A DNA stretch of 64,000 nt from Mastigocoleus testarum BC008 (GTDB taxonomy: Bacteria; Cyanobacteriota; Cyanobacteriia; Cyanobacteriales; Nostocaceae). The position numbers were made by a program, and so were the translations under genes. The stretch is taken from the NCBI RefSeq assembly GCF_001456025.1, contig NZ_LMTZ01000085.1:67566-131565 (forward strand), read 5' to 3'. The notes beneath the pieces are model-generated. The model did no database searches. It worked only from the letters and a program-made list of their open reading frames with translations, and was not told where the DNA came from. This document shows, piece by piece, positions 54,342 to 63,512 of the stretch; the first letter of the stretch is position 1, and each line of letters opens with the position of its first letter.

Positions 54342-57300
54342 ATGAGAAACTTAGAAAAAACTCAAAACTCAACTGTCATTGCGACCGCAACAAAGTGCAC
54401 AAAGTGCAGGGTTAGCGGCTCGGTACGTAGCGCAGCTATAGCATCTCCCTCACGGGAGATAGCAATCCCAAACTCATCACTCTTTTCTTGTTCCCCATTC
54501 CCTGTTCCCCGTTCCCTTTTCAAATATGCACTAAGTTCCATCAGTTTGTTTACACTGCTGGGATTTTCCCTACTTGTTTCAGAAGTCGCAGTTGGAGAGG
54601 TAAATTCTCCTCAAATTCAAAAGTTGGATCGGCGTGCAGCGTTACCGCGAGATCTAAAATTAGCAGAAGCAGCAAGACTTAATCAACAAGCTTCACAACT
54701 TTTAGAAGCTGGTAAATACCGTGAAGGTATTCCTCTTGCACAAAAAGCTTTAGCTATCCGTCAGAAAATCTTAGGGGAACATCCCGAAGTCGCACAAAGC
54801 TTGAACAATTTAGCTGTATTGTATTTATATCAAGGAAATTATCAAGAAGCCGAACCCCTTTTTAAACAAGCCCTTGAGATCGGAAAACGCCTGTTAGGTA
54901 ATCAACATCCCGATGTAGTACAAAGCTTGAATAACTTAGCTACATTGTATTCATATCAAGGAAATTATCAAGAAGCCGAACCCCTTTTTAAACAAGCTTT
55001 CGAAATCAGAAAACGCCTGTTAGGTAATCAACATCCCGAAGTCGCACAAAGCTTGAATGAGTTAGCTACATTATATTTATATCAAGGAAATTATCAAGAA
55101 GCCGAACCCCTTTTTAAACAAGCCCTCGAAATCAGAAAACGCTTGTTAGGTAATCAACACCCCGAAGTCGCACAAAGTTTGAATAATCTGGCTGCATCCT
55201 ATGAAAGTCAAGGACGTTTAAAAGAAGCCGAATCCCTTTTTAAACAAGCCCTACAGATTAGAAAACGTCTGTTAGGTAATCAACATCCCGAAGTCGCACA
55301 AAGCTTGAATAGTTTGGCTAACTTGTATCGAAGTCAAGGGCGTTTAAAAGAAGCCGAACCCCTTTATAAACAAGCCTTACAGATCGGAAAACGCCTGTTA
55401 GGTAATCAACATCCCAATGTGGCACAAAGCTTGAATAATTTAGCTGGATTGTATTTAGATCAAGGACGTTTAAAAGAAGCCGAACCCCTCTATAAACAAG
55501 CCCTCCAGATGTACAAAGACCTGTTAGGTAATCAACATCCCCATGTGGCACATAGCTTGAATAATTTGGCTGTGTTGTATGAAAATCAAGGACGTTTAAA
55601 AGAAGCCGAACCTCTTCATAAGCAAGCCCTCCAGATGTACAAACGCCTTTTAGGTAATCAGCATCCTGATGTAGCAACCAGCTTGAATAATTTAGCTGGA
55701 TTGTATCTAGATCAAGGACGTTTAAAAGAAGCCGAACCCCTTTATAAACAAGCCCTCCAGATGAGAAAACGTCTTTTAGGCAACCAACATCCCCTGGTGG
55801 CAATTAGCTTAAATAATTTAGCCGGATTGTATTTAGATCAAGGACGTTTAAAAGAAGCCGAACCCCTTTATAAACAAGCCCTCCAGATGCACAAACGCCT
55901 GTTAGGTAATCAACATCCCCTGGTGGCAACTAGCTTGAATAATTTGGCTGGGTTGTATAAAAGTCAAGGACGTTATAAAGAAGCCGAACCCCTTTATAAA
56001 CAAGCCCTCCAGATGAGAAAACGTCTTTTAGGCAATCAACATCCCCTAGTGGCAATTAGCTTGAATAGTTTAGCAGCATTGAACAACGCTCAAGAAAATA
56101 TTACCAAGACTCTTGAATTTCTAACACAGGGATTAAAAGTAGAAGAACAAAACCTAAGTATCAACCTATCCGCAGGGTTTGAACGCCAAAAACGCGACTA
56201 CACTCGCACTATCTCCGGGACTACATATGCGACTATCTCCCTACACCTGAATTCTGCACCCAATAATTCCCAAGCTGCAAATTTAGCCCTAACAACCATC
56301 TTCCGACGCAAAGGAAGAATTTTAGATGTCCTGACAAATAACTTACAAATTCTTCGCCAGCGTGTAAATGATAAAAATAGCCTGAAGTTAATAGATGAAC
56401 TTTCTGATAATTACAGTCAAATTGCAAACCTAATTTATAATCGTCCCGAAAACATCTCCCTAGAGAAATATCGCCAACAAGTTACGGATTTAGAAAAGAA
56501 AACAAAAGACCTTGAAGACCAATTAAGTCGTCGCAGTGCTGAATTTGCAAACTTATCCCAAGAAGTTAAATCCCAACTAGTTAAATTAGAAGATATTCAA
56601 AAATTAATCCCTGATGATGCGGCTTTAGTGGAAATAGTGCGTTACAGACCATTCAACTCCAAAGCAAAGCAACAAAATCAAAGCTTTGGTAAACCCCACT
56701 ATGCAGCCTACGTCCTTAACTCCACAGGCGAACCCCAAGCCATTGACTTAGGGGAAACAGAGAAAATAGAAAAATCTTTAGAATTATTCCGTAACTCCTT
56801 ACAAGATCCCAACATAACCCCCACTGAGCAAGTTAAACAATCGGCGCGTGGTGTTGATAAACTTGTCATGGAACCGATCCGTAAACTCCTAGGGAATAAA
56901 CGCAAAATCCTGATTGCTCCCGATGGTGCACTAAACTTGATTCCCTTTGAAGCTTTAGTAGACGAAAACAACCGCTACCTCATAGAAAATTATTCCTTCA
57001 CTTATCTCACCTCTGGACGGGACTTGCTACGACTGCAAAATGAATCTCCCAGCAAACAATCTCCCAGCAAACAACAGCCAGTAATTATGGGTGACCCGTT
57101 ATTTCATAAACAAGGGGAAACCGTAGCAGTTAAATCCAATCAACCCAACAATACCCGCTTTATCGATCTATCAAAAATAAATTTTCCTCCTTTGATTGGT
57201 ACACGAGAAGAAGCAAAATCAATCGCGACCATGTTAGAAGTTAAACCTTTCCTTGGAAGTCAAGCTAGTGAAAATGTAATTAAAGAACTGCAAAACCCGA

Positions 57301-57707
57301 AAATTTTGCATATAGCTACACATGGTTTCTTTGAAAGTTCGCCCAAAAAACCAGAACATCAAGATACTTATCGAGATAATCCTCTGCTACTTTCTGGCTT
57401 AGTGCTTTCTGGTTACAAAAATCGCCAAGGTGGAGGAAATGAAGATGGTATTCTCACAGCTTTGGAAACAACTGCACTCAACCTCACTGGGACAAAACTT
57501 GTTGTCCTTTCCGCCTGCGATACTAGTTTAGGTCAAGATCAAACAGGTGAAGGTCTCTATAGTTTTCGTCGCGCTTTAGTAATCGCAGGTTCCGAAAGTC
57601 AGGTCATGAGCTTATGGAAAGTAGATGATACTGCAAGCAAAGACTTGACGATCGCTTATTATGAGAAAGTTTTAGGTAAACAAAATTATTTTACTATCTT
57701 AAAGTAA
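54342..57707 (+). CDS. TPR-CHAT caspase-like protein, C-terminus shortened
   Basis: 1121 residues, starting two bases after the preceding stop. Codons ~12-43 come from an inverted copy of a dispersed GC-rich repeat; the ancestral start was probably near LFKYALSSISLFTLLGFSLL, a signal or membrane segment. Eleven 42-residue kinesin-light-chain-type TPR units (consensus EAEPLYKQALQM..LLGNQHP) fill ~115-575. After a coiled-coil linker, the CHAT domain carries the predicted dyad H994 (LHIATHGFFESS) and C1059 (VVLSACDTSLG). The product stops soon after IAYYEKVLGKQ, where CHAT domains normally continue ~40-50 residues, so the domain may be incomplete. Likely a regulated cysteine protease or its inactive relic. 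Confidence 0.88.
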   Translation: MRNLEKTQNSTVIATATKCTKCRVSGSVRSAAIASPSREIAIPNSSLFSCSPFPVPRSLFKYALSSISLFTLLGFSLLVSEVAVGEVNSPQIQKLDRRAALPRDLKLAEAARLNQQASQLLEAGKYREGIPLAQKALAIRQKILGEHPEVAQSLNNLAVLYLYQGNYQEAEPLFKQALEIGKRLLGNQHPDVVQSLNNLATLYSYQGNYQEAEPLFKQAFEIRKRLLGNQHPEVAQSLNELATLYLYQGNYQEAEPLFKQALEIRKRLLGNQHPEVAQSLNNLAASYESQGRLKEAESLFKQALQIRKRLLGNQHPEVAQSLNSLANLYRSQGRLKEAEPLYKQALQIGKRLLGNQHPNVAQSLNNLAGLYLDQGRLKEAEPLYKQALQMYKDLLGNQHPHVAHSLNNLAVLYENQGRLKEAEPLHKQALQMYKRLLGNQHPDVATSLNNLAGLYLDQGRLKEAEPLYKQALQMRKRLLGNQHPLVAISLNNLAGLYLDQGRLKEAEPLYKQALQMHKRLLGNQHPLVATSLNNLAGLYKSQGRYKEAEPLYKQALQMRKRLLGNQHPLVAISLNSLAALNNAQENITKTLEFLTQGLKVEEQNLSINLSAGFERQKRDYTRTISGTTYATISLHLNSAPNNSQAANLALTTIFRRKGRILDVLTNNLQILRQRVNDKNSLKLIDELSDNYSQIANLIYNRPENISLEKYRQQVTDLEKKTKDLEDQLSRRSAEFANLSQEVKSQLVKLEDIQKLIPDDAALVEIVRYRPFNSKAKQQNQSFGKPHYAAYVLNSTGEPQAIDLGETEKIEKSLELFRNSLQDPNITPTEQVKQSARGVDKLVMEPIRKLLGNKRKILIAPDGALNLIPFEALVDENNRYLIENYSFTYLTSGRDLLRLQNESPSKQSPSKQQPVIMGDPLFHKQGETVAVKSNQPNNTRFIDLSKINFPPLIGTREEAKSIATMLEVKPFLGSQASENVIKELQNPKILHIATHGFFESSPKKPEHQDTYRDNPLLLSGLVLSGYKNRQGGGNEDGILTALETTALNLTGTKLVVLSACDTSLGQDQTGEGLYSFRRALVIAGSESQVMSLWKVDDTASKDLTIAYYEKVLGKQNYFTILK
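54375..54470 (-). repeat. Inverted fragment of the GC-rich element, inside a coding region
   Basis: Read in reverse, this segment matches 43590-43750: for example AGCTGCGCTACGTACCGAGC and CGCTAACCCTGCAC correspond to AGCTGCGCTACCTACGGATC and CGCTAACCCTGCAC, and GATTGCTATCTCC..GGAGATGCTA is common to both. It lies in frame in the first codons of the TPR-CHAT gene. Confidence 0.75.
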
Positions 57708-57798
57708 ATACAAATTTGTCAATGAGGACATTAATTTGTTAACAGTGACAAATAATTAGTTAATGTATAGAAACAAAAATTAATATAAAAAACAAAAA

Positions 57799-57870
57799 AG
57801 CCGATGACGAGATTTGAACTCGTGACCTCACCCTTACCAAGGGTGTGCTCTACCACTGAGCTACATCGGC
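57799..57870 (-). tRNA. tRNA-Thr (anticodon GGU)
   Basis: 72 nt. The seven-base acceptor GCCGATG pairs with CATCGGC, discriminator U. D arm GCTC..GAGC, anticodon loop CUUGGUAAG with GGU, and T arm with GTTCAAATC are all present. CCA is not encoded. Downstream partner of the tRNA-Tyr. Confidence 0.97.
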
Positions 57871-58060
57871 ACAAATAAACTTAAAGTTTATCAAGTATCA
57901 AGATGATATATAGTCAAATCTAAAAACAAGATTTAAAATCACATATTCATCTATAGAGTAGTGAGAAGTGATTTGAGTATAAGTTTGAGTTTTGAAGTTA
58001 ATTATAACTAATTTATTCAAAACCCATCACTCTTAACTCTTGAAGAGAAATCCTGAAAGG

Positions 58061-58142
58061 TGGGCCGAGCTGGATTCGAACCAGCGTAGGCGTAGCCAGC
58101 GGATTTACAGTCCGCCTCCATTAACCACTCGGACATCGACCC
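58061..58142 (-). tRNA. tRNA-Tyr (anticodon GUA)
   Basis: 82 nt, a class II tRNA with a long variable arm (CTGGCTACGCCTACGC region). The acceptor GGGTCGA pairs with TCGGCCC with one G-U pair, discriminator A. Anticodon GUA sits in ACUGUAAAU. It stands 190 bp upstream of tRNA-Thr on the same strand, a frequent bacterial pairing. Confidence 0.97.
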
Positions 58143-58225
58143 TTGCGTCTCACGATTATGAATCGTAGCATAACATTTCAAAAAAGCCAACAATTATTCA
58201 AAAAAAATTTTTTGGAAGGAATCAA

Positions 58226-58340
58226 AGGTAGAAATCAGGAGACAGAAGACAGGAGCCAGGAGGCTCCAAGCCTTGATTACCAGGCTGAGCCCGGTAACCA
58301 GAAGACTGACAACTGTTAACTGATAACTGATAACTGATAC
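58226..58340. repeat. Short tandem repeat tract (AGACAGGAG and TGATAACTGATAAC types)
   Basis: Arrays of GGAGACAGAAGACAGGAGCC and AACTGATAACTGATAACTGA fill the gap between tRNA-Tyr and the ABC transporter gene and reach within five bases of its stop codon. No gene. Confidence 0.8.
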
Positions 58341-58344
58341 CTGA

Positions 58345-60165
58345 CTATCTCAACAATTCTCCAGTTTCCTGCAAGGAATGTAACCTTTGATAAATACCTT
58401 CATGACGTAACAGTTCTTGGTGATTACCAATTTCTGCAATTCTTCCTTGCTCCAGAACTACGATTTTATCTGCCTCGCGTACTGTAGAAAGGCGGTGAGC
58501 AATCACAATGGTGGTACAAGTTCCTTGAAGGTCGCGCATTGCTAGCTGAATCGAACGCTCCGACTCATAATCCAAGCTTGATGTTGCTTCGTCAAAAATC
58601 AACACATCTGGTTTGACAAGTAAAGCTCTCGCAATCCCCAAACGTTGTCTTTGTCCTCCCGAAAGTCTCACACCCCGTTCGCCGACAACAGTGTAGTAAC
58701 CATCGGAAAGTTGATCGATTACTTCATCAAGTCTCGAAATTCGACAAGCCTCATCGACTTGTTCTAAGGTCGCTTCAGTTTTACCGTAGGTAAGGTTATC
58801 TAAAACAGTACCGTTAAAAACATCTACTTCTTGGTGAACGATCGCTAGTCTCCGACGATAAGCTCCAATATCCAAAATCCGAATATCTTCCCCATCAATC
58901 AGAATTTGACCTGTTTGTGGTTCAAAATAACGAAATAGCAGTTTAACTAGAGTGGATTTTCCCGAACCACTGCGCCCTACCAACGCTACAGTTTGATATG
59001 GTTCAATCAAGAAATTAATGTCATGCAGTACCTTACGATCCGGTTCATAACCAAAATCAACATGGGAAAATTCTAATTTCCCAGTAAATTGATATTCACC
59101 TTCCCCAGACTTCGGTTTACCTAAAATACCAACGGAATCAATTCCTGATGGTTCTTGGAGAAACTCATGAAAGCGCAACATCGAACTATAACGACGAGCA
59201 AAGATTTCTGCGAGGATACTAATTGGTTCTAACTCCGCATAAGCCATACTCGACAACGTCAAGGTCATAACAAAGTGACCTAAAGTAATTCTTCCGTTAA
59301 TAGTGGCTGCTAGGGTCAATCCCAGTACCACAAAAACGCAAAACTGAATTAAACTTCTTTGCCAAGTTGCAAGTTGGACGTAGCCTTTATGAATGCGATA
59401 TTCAACTACAGTTAGTTCCCTCTGTAAACGACTATTCTGACGTTTGAGTTCTTTGCTTTCTGTTGCAAAAGCTTTTACTGTCTTAATGTTGGTAATAAGC
59501 TCAGAAGTACGACTTTCCGTATCTTCAGCATATTTATCCAAACGACTTTCATGCCATATCAGCTTGCGTAACTTTTTTAAAGTAAAGCTGAGAATAACCA
59601 CAAAAGAAATTAAGAATAGAACAGCAATTCGCCACTCTACTAAGCAAATAAAGACAAAAATCCCTAAAACCCGAAATAGTTTGGGAATAAGTTGTCCAGT
59701 AATTTCCGGATAGGTCCATGTATGGTTGGTGATTCCTTTCGCGACCCTAGCTGAAATTCTTCCAGGGTTATTTTCGTCATAAAACTCTAAAGGTAGAGTC
59801 AGAATTTTTTCAATTGCTTTTTTGTTTTGATCGCGACGCGCTTTTAAAGCGATATCCCAGTGGAACCAGTTTGATAACCAAGGTTGAGTCGGCGCTCGAA
59901 CTACCGTCACTAAAAAGATTAAACCTAGCAAAACCCCAAATGACAACGTTTTATTTACTGGGTAATTGATGGTACTTCCAACCCCAGCAATAAGATTTGT
60001 CAGTGGTCTATCTATAGGTTGATTGGAAAGGATATTTAAAATTTGTCCAATGGCATATGGTACAACTAAATCAAAAATTTCGTAGATACTGCTTGCTGCA
60101 ATACTAAAAACACTCAGCTTCCAGTAGGGACGAAAATAATTAACAACATCTCGAAAATTTGCCAT
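58345..60165 (-). CDS. ABC exporter, fused permease-ATPase (MsbA/lipid-A type)
   Basis: 606 residues from the ATG at 60165; a TTG-started extension to 60243 is unlikely. Residues ~1-310 hold six membrane spans (LSVFSIAASSIYEIFDLVVP; SFGVLLGLIFLVTVVRAP; FICLVEWRIAVLFLISFVVI; FCVFVVLGLTLAATI). The ATPase half has Walker A GRSGSGKST, signature VRLSGGQRQRLGIARALLV, Walker B VLIFDEATSSLD and IAHRLSTV. A homodimeric half-transporter of the MsbA/multidrug class that exports lipids, peptides or drugs. Substrate not deducible; nothing nearby is co-oriented to help. Confidence 0.95.
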   Translation of the reverse strand: MANFRDVVNYFRPYWKLSVFSIAASSIYEIFDLVVPYAIGQILNILSNQPIDRPLTNLIAGVGSTINYPVNKTLSFGVLLGLIFLVTVVRAPTQPWLSNWFHWDIALKARRDQNKKAIEKILTLPLEFYDENNPGRISARVAKGITNHTWTYPEITGQLIPKLFRVLGIFVFICLVEWRIAVLFLISFVVILSFTLKKLRKLIWHESRLDKYAEDTESRTSELITNIKTVKAFATESKELKRQNSRLQRELTVVEYRIHKGYVQLATWQRSLIQFCVFVVLGLTLAATINGRITLGHFVMTLTLSSMAYAELEPISILAEIFARRYSSMLRFHEFLQEPSGIDSVGILGKPKSGEGEYQFTGKLEFSHVDFGYEPDRKVLHDINFLIEPYQTVALVGRSGSGKSTLVKLLFRYFEPQTGQILIDGEDIRILDIGAYRRRLAIVHQEVDVFNGTVLDNLTYGKTEATLEQVDEACRISRLDEVIDQLSDGYYTVVGERGVRLSGGQRQRLGIARALLVKPDVLIFDEATSSLDYESERSIQLAMRDLQGTCTTIVIAHRLSTVREADKIVVLEQGRIAEIGNHQELLRHEGIYQRLHSLQETGELLR

Positions 60166-60964
60166 GATGCACCGTTGGGCGTTCGTTTTGTACGACCCTA
60201 AATGGGTTATTGAAATTCTCTTAACGCAATTTGCTAGTGACAAAAATCAGATTTTTACGTACCGGTATTTTATGTGCGCAACTCGTACAGCCCTCAAAAA
60301 ACCATACAAATTACTCAAAATCCCCTTATTTCTTCAGGGGATAGATCTAGAGAAGTCTCATCGTATTTCACTAAACAACTAGCAACTTGAGTTATTACTT
60401 TAAGAATTTAATACTACAACCGTATTACATTAATGTCAATCACTTGACTAATAAATCATCCTTATGAAGTAGCTTTGCAGAAAAATAGTTCTCCGTGAAA
60501 AATTTTGGCGCAGTTGTTTTTTGTTTTCAGAATTTATAGCAATACATAATAATGACTTGCGCGTAGCGCCATATACCCTGTAAAGAAATTTAACAGAAAT
60601 CTACAACCATTTCTAACGTTGGTGAAGGGAGAAATTACAAGTTAATCCCAGCTTTTCGATAAATAATGGCGAATACATGTTTGTTTTCCCTAATACCAAG
60701 AGAAACTTAAATACTAAGTTAAGTTGCTAGTTACAAGCGCAAATTTTTAGATTCTATTAGATTCTCTAAAATACCCCTTGAAAAGATAAACTTCGATCTA
60801 ATTTTCCACTTTATTAAGGGACAAGACCTTCTCAAAGTACCCCTTTCCAAGGGGGATTTAGGGGGATCGATCTTAGAATCACAAATAGCTTAAATAAGTA
60901 TTTTGAAAACACGCCTTAGGGGAGCAAAATCCAGTAGACTTGAATTTTGCTAAAAAATTATATT
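60166..60964. other. 800-bp intergenic region
   Basis: No credible gene. Holds the CCCTTTCCAAGGGGGATTTA/GGGGGATCG dispersed hairpin repeat (~60838-60872) and otherwise AT-rich spacer with the upstream region of the ABC exporter. Confidence 0.6.
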
Positions 60965-61828
60965 TCAACGATAAAAGTCCAAATGGTATTTATACAGCGC
61001 TACAGGACGCGAACCTGCTTTGAAATAATTTGGGTCTTGGGGAGATAAATAAACTGCTGTGACTTGCTCCGCTGATATTACTGGCTGATTTGTTTTCAGT
61101 TGCTGGGTTTTTGATGGTTGAATTTTTGATGGTTGAATTTTCGGTAACTGACGATAAGCAGTTGTTGATTCTACCGTGTTGAAATAAGGACGATCTGTAC
61201 CTTTAAAAAACTGTTGAAAAACCTCGCAAGTAATAAACTGACCATCTCCTGTATATTCTGTAGCCCTGGACTTAACGACAGAAACTAACTGGCGATCGCA
61301 CCTCCTTTGTCCGTAGTTATTATTCGGACATTTACCTCGCAAAAAGGTAACCTGACGCAGCGAAGAATCTGGATCTACTTTGACTGATAATACTGTGCGC
61401 TCGCCTAGATAAGCTCGAGCTAAACTTAAAGAATTGAAAGCCCTATCTGCGACTATTTCCGAAACCTTACTTTCCTTCCCAGCGGTAGTCTGTAAACTCA
61501 GGTTGAGTAATTGTTGAGGTACAAACTTTACAGGAAAACTGATGGGTTCTTGAAGATATCGACGATTTCCTTCAAATCCTGGTGTAATAATATCGGGTGC
61601 TAAAGGTGCAGCTAAATCTACTAAGGTACTCTTTAATTGCCAATTACCTTCCATCCAATCCGGATAGACTAACTCACCTTCTGCTGACTTCACAGCCTTG
61701 ATTTTTTCCCATTGAGGAAAATTAGCTATTCTTAGCTCCAACTCTCCAGCGTTTGCTTCTTGACTTCCAATTAAACAACTTCCAATCAAACAGCATAATA
61801 TTAACAGTACAACCCCAATAAGCCTCAT
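60965..61828 (-). CDS. Conserved exported (probably lumenal) cyanobacterial protein, DUF6816-like
   Basis: 287 residues. A lipoprotein-like or Sec signal (MRLIGVVLLILCCLIGSCLI) ends near EANAG. The body has FPQWEKI, YPDWMEGNWQLKSTLVDLAA, PDIITPGFEGNRRYL and FITCEVFQQFF, a pattern conserved in cyanobacteria and plastid-bearing eukaryotes in proteins of unknown role, which I associate with DUF6816. A short Pro-Ser-Lys-Ile-Gln repeat (~235-250) is an insertion in this copy. Two Cys in CPNNNYGQRRC may form a disulphide. Likely associated with the thylakoid lumen or periplasm; function unknown. Confidence 0.7.
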   Translation of the reverse strand: MRLIGVVLLILCCLIGSCLIGSQEANAGELELRIANFPQWEKIKAVKSAEGELVYPDWMEGNWQLKSTLVDLAAPLAPDIITPGFEGNRRYLQEPISFPVKFVPQQLLNLSLQTTAGKESKVSEIVADRAFNSLSLARAYLGERTVLSVKVDPDSSLRQVTFLRGKCPNNNYGQRRCDRQLVSVVKSRATEYTGDGQFITCEVFQQFFKGTDRPYFNTVESTTAYRQLPKIQPSKIQPSKTQQLKTNQPVISAEQVTAVYLSPQDPNYFKAGSRPVALYKYHLDFYR

Positions 61829-62391
61829 TATATTTATTTGAGTGATTATTACAATACTTCAAATTTATTTGAGTGAATACTAAGATTATATTTCTATTTG
61901 CATGCATTGCTTAACAAAATTTTATATACTCAGTAATTAAAATAAATCTGAACTCATAACTTGTTTATTTAAAACCTTGAATCATTTCAAGAAAGTCTTT
62001 CTTTGCAACTATAAATACTGTCATTTTAAAGATTGGAACAAAAAGTAAGATTTTTTTTGTTTTTATCTTAAAGTTGATGTTATTAAAAATACTATAGATG
62101 AAGTATTATTCTTATTGCCCGTCGACATTTATAACTTTAAAAAACTATCTATCTAAGTATTAAGAACGAGATTATTATTGTTATTTTTATTGCCAGTTTA
62201 ATAATTGTTTACCAAGGCAGATAAAGCATATATTATGCTTCTAGTTGAGTCAGTGAAAAAATCCTAATTGCGTGATTTATCGTTAATTTTAAGTTGCAGC
62301 TTGCTCGTTTGAAATTATCAGAAAATTTGAGTCGCTTGACATTAGCAGCTCATTTTTTAAATGTCATTGTTTTTTAACGGAGTTAGTTTTG
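61829..62391. other. 563-bp AT-rich spacer between divergent genes
   Basis: No gene recognised. It carries the two divergent promoters. ACGGAG at 62378-62383 is the ribosome-binding site of the GTPase gene. Confidence 0.5.
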
Positions 62392-62943
62392 ATGGAAATC
62401 TTGCGCCTTATGGTTACAGGAAGTGTAGGTGCTGGAAAAACTAGTTTTATTCGCACCATTAGCGAGATTGACGTTGTTAATACTGACAAAATTAGTACAG
62501 ATGAAATCGCAACCTGGAAAGAAACAACTACTGTCGCACTTGACTTTGGGCGTTTAAGTATAAATCCAGAGCGAGCCATTCATTTATATGGTACTCCCGG
62601 ACAATTGAGATTTGATTTTATTTGGGATATGTTGATCCAGAAAGCCCAAGCTTATATCTTTCTTGTAGATGCTCACCGTCCTCAAGATTTTCCCTACAGT
62701 CGCCGAATTCTTAATTTTATGAATCAAAAAGTGGAAGTTCCTTACTTAATTGGGGTTACCCATAGTGATTGTTCTGATGCTTGTAAGCTTGAAGATATAG
62801 CTCTAGCCTTAGGCTTTAATTCAAAAAATACACAACCACCAATGATGTTTGTCAATGCGACAGACAAGGCTTCTATCTTTCCCGTTCTCACTACTTTGCT
62901 CGGTCAATTATCCAAATCCTACAGTGAATACTCATTAATCTGA
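62392..62943 (+). CDS. Small Ras-like GTPase (CvnD/MglA-like)
   Basis: 183 residues from the ATG at 62392 with ACGGAG eight bases upstream. G1 P-loop GSVGAGKTS, switch I Thr in ETTTVALDFGRLSI and G3 GTPGQLRF are clear. In the G4 position VTHSDCSD has His-Ser instead of the usual Asn-Lys, as in CvnD-type GTPases of actinobacterial conservons, so guanine specificity may be relaxed. Such GTPases work with roadblock/LC7 proteins as switches downstream of receptors. The next gene encodes one. Cytosolic; upstream kinase not in the window. Confidence 0.88.
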   Translation: MEILRLMVTGSVGAGKTSFIRTISEIDVVNTDKISTDEIATWKETTTVALDFGRLSINPERAIHLYGTPGQLRFDFIWDMLIQKAQAYIFLVDAHRPQDFPYSRRILNFMNQKVEVPYLIGVTHSDCSDACKLEDIALALGFNSKNTQPPMMFVNATDKASIFPVLTTLLGQLSKSYSEYSLI

Positions 62944-63005
62944 TTTATTGGATCTATATAAATCTGAATTCAAACAGGATTTTAGACAAAATAATACGTA
63001 TAAAT

Positions 63006-63040
63006 TATGTCGTAAACAAAGTACTGTGTGTTACGACATA
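63006..63040 (+). terminator. Intrinsic terminator of the GTPase gene
   Basis: TATGTCGTAA pairs perfectly with TTACGACATA across a 15-base loop, followed by TTTTATATAA, 62 bp past the stop at 62943. The long loop weakens the call. Confidence 0.55.
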
Positions 63041-63046
63041 TTTTAT

Positions 63047-63512
63047 ATAAAAATATAATTTTATTCACCTCTGGATATTAAATAGAATGCACGCTTGAAA
63101 TCAAGTTTTTTAGAGGCTGATTTAAGCTTTAAACTTCAAACAATTAAAAATCTTAAAATACTATAAAAATAAAATAATTAAAACACTAAAAAATTAAAAA
63201 TTTAACTTGGAAAGCTTGAAGTTTAAAAGGTTGAAATTAAAAAATAAGTTTTCAAAAATTTAAATCTAGAAAATTTAAATAGGTTCCTAAATCTGGTACA
63301 TTAGATTACTAACATAAAGCACTAAAATAATACACATCAAATAATCCCAAAAAAATAATTGATTCAAGTGATTTAAAGTAACCTGGGTTTTGAGTGACAA
63401 ATTTGACTAAATGCCTCGTATCTATGAATAATAATGCTTGCCTAATTCCAAGAATAAACGGATACTCCTGTGATAAAGCTAATAGTTATAGTGTTAAATA
63501 TTTAAGCACTTT
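63047..63512. other. AT-rich spacer
   Basis: Extremely A+T rich, rich in short TTAAAA/TTTAAA runs; CTTTAAACTTCAA (near 63127) is repeated inverted with one inserted base near 63218. No gene recognised. Confidence 0.5.

Noticed and set aside
55318..55803. Minus-strand 161-codon ORF with internal repeats
   Set aside because: Its repeats simply mirror the tandem TPR codons on the plus strand.
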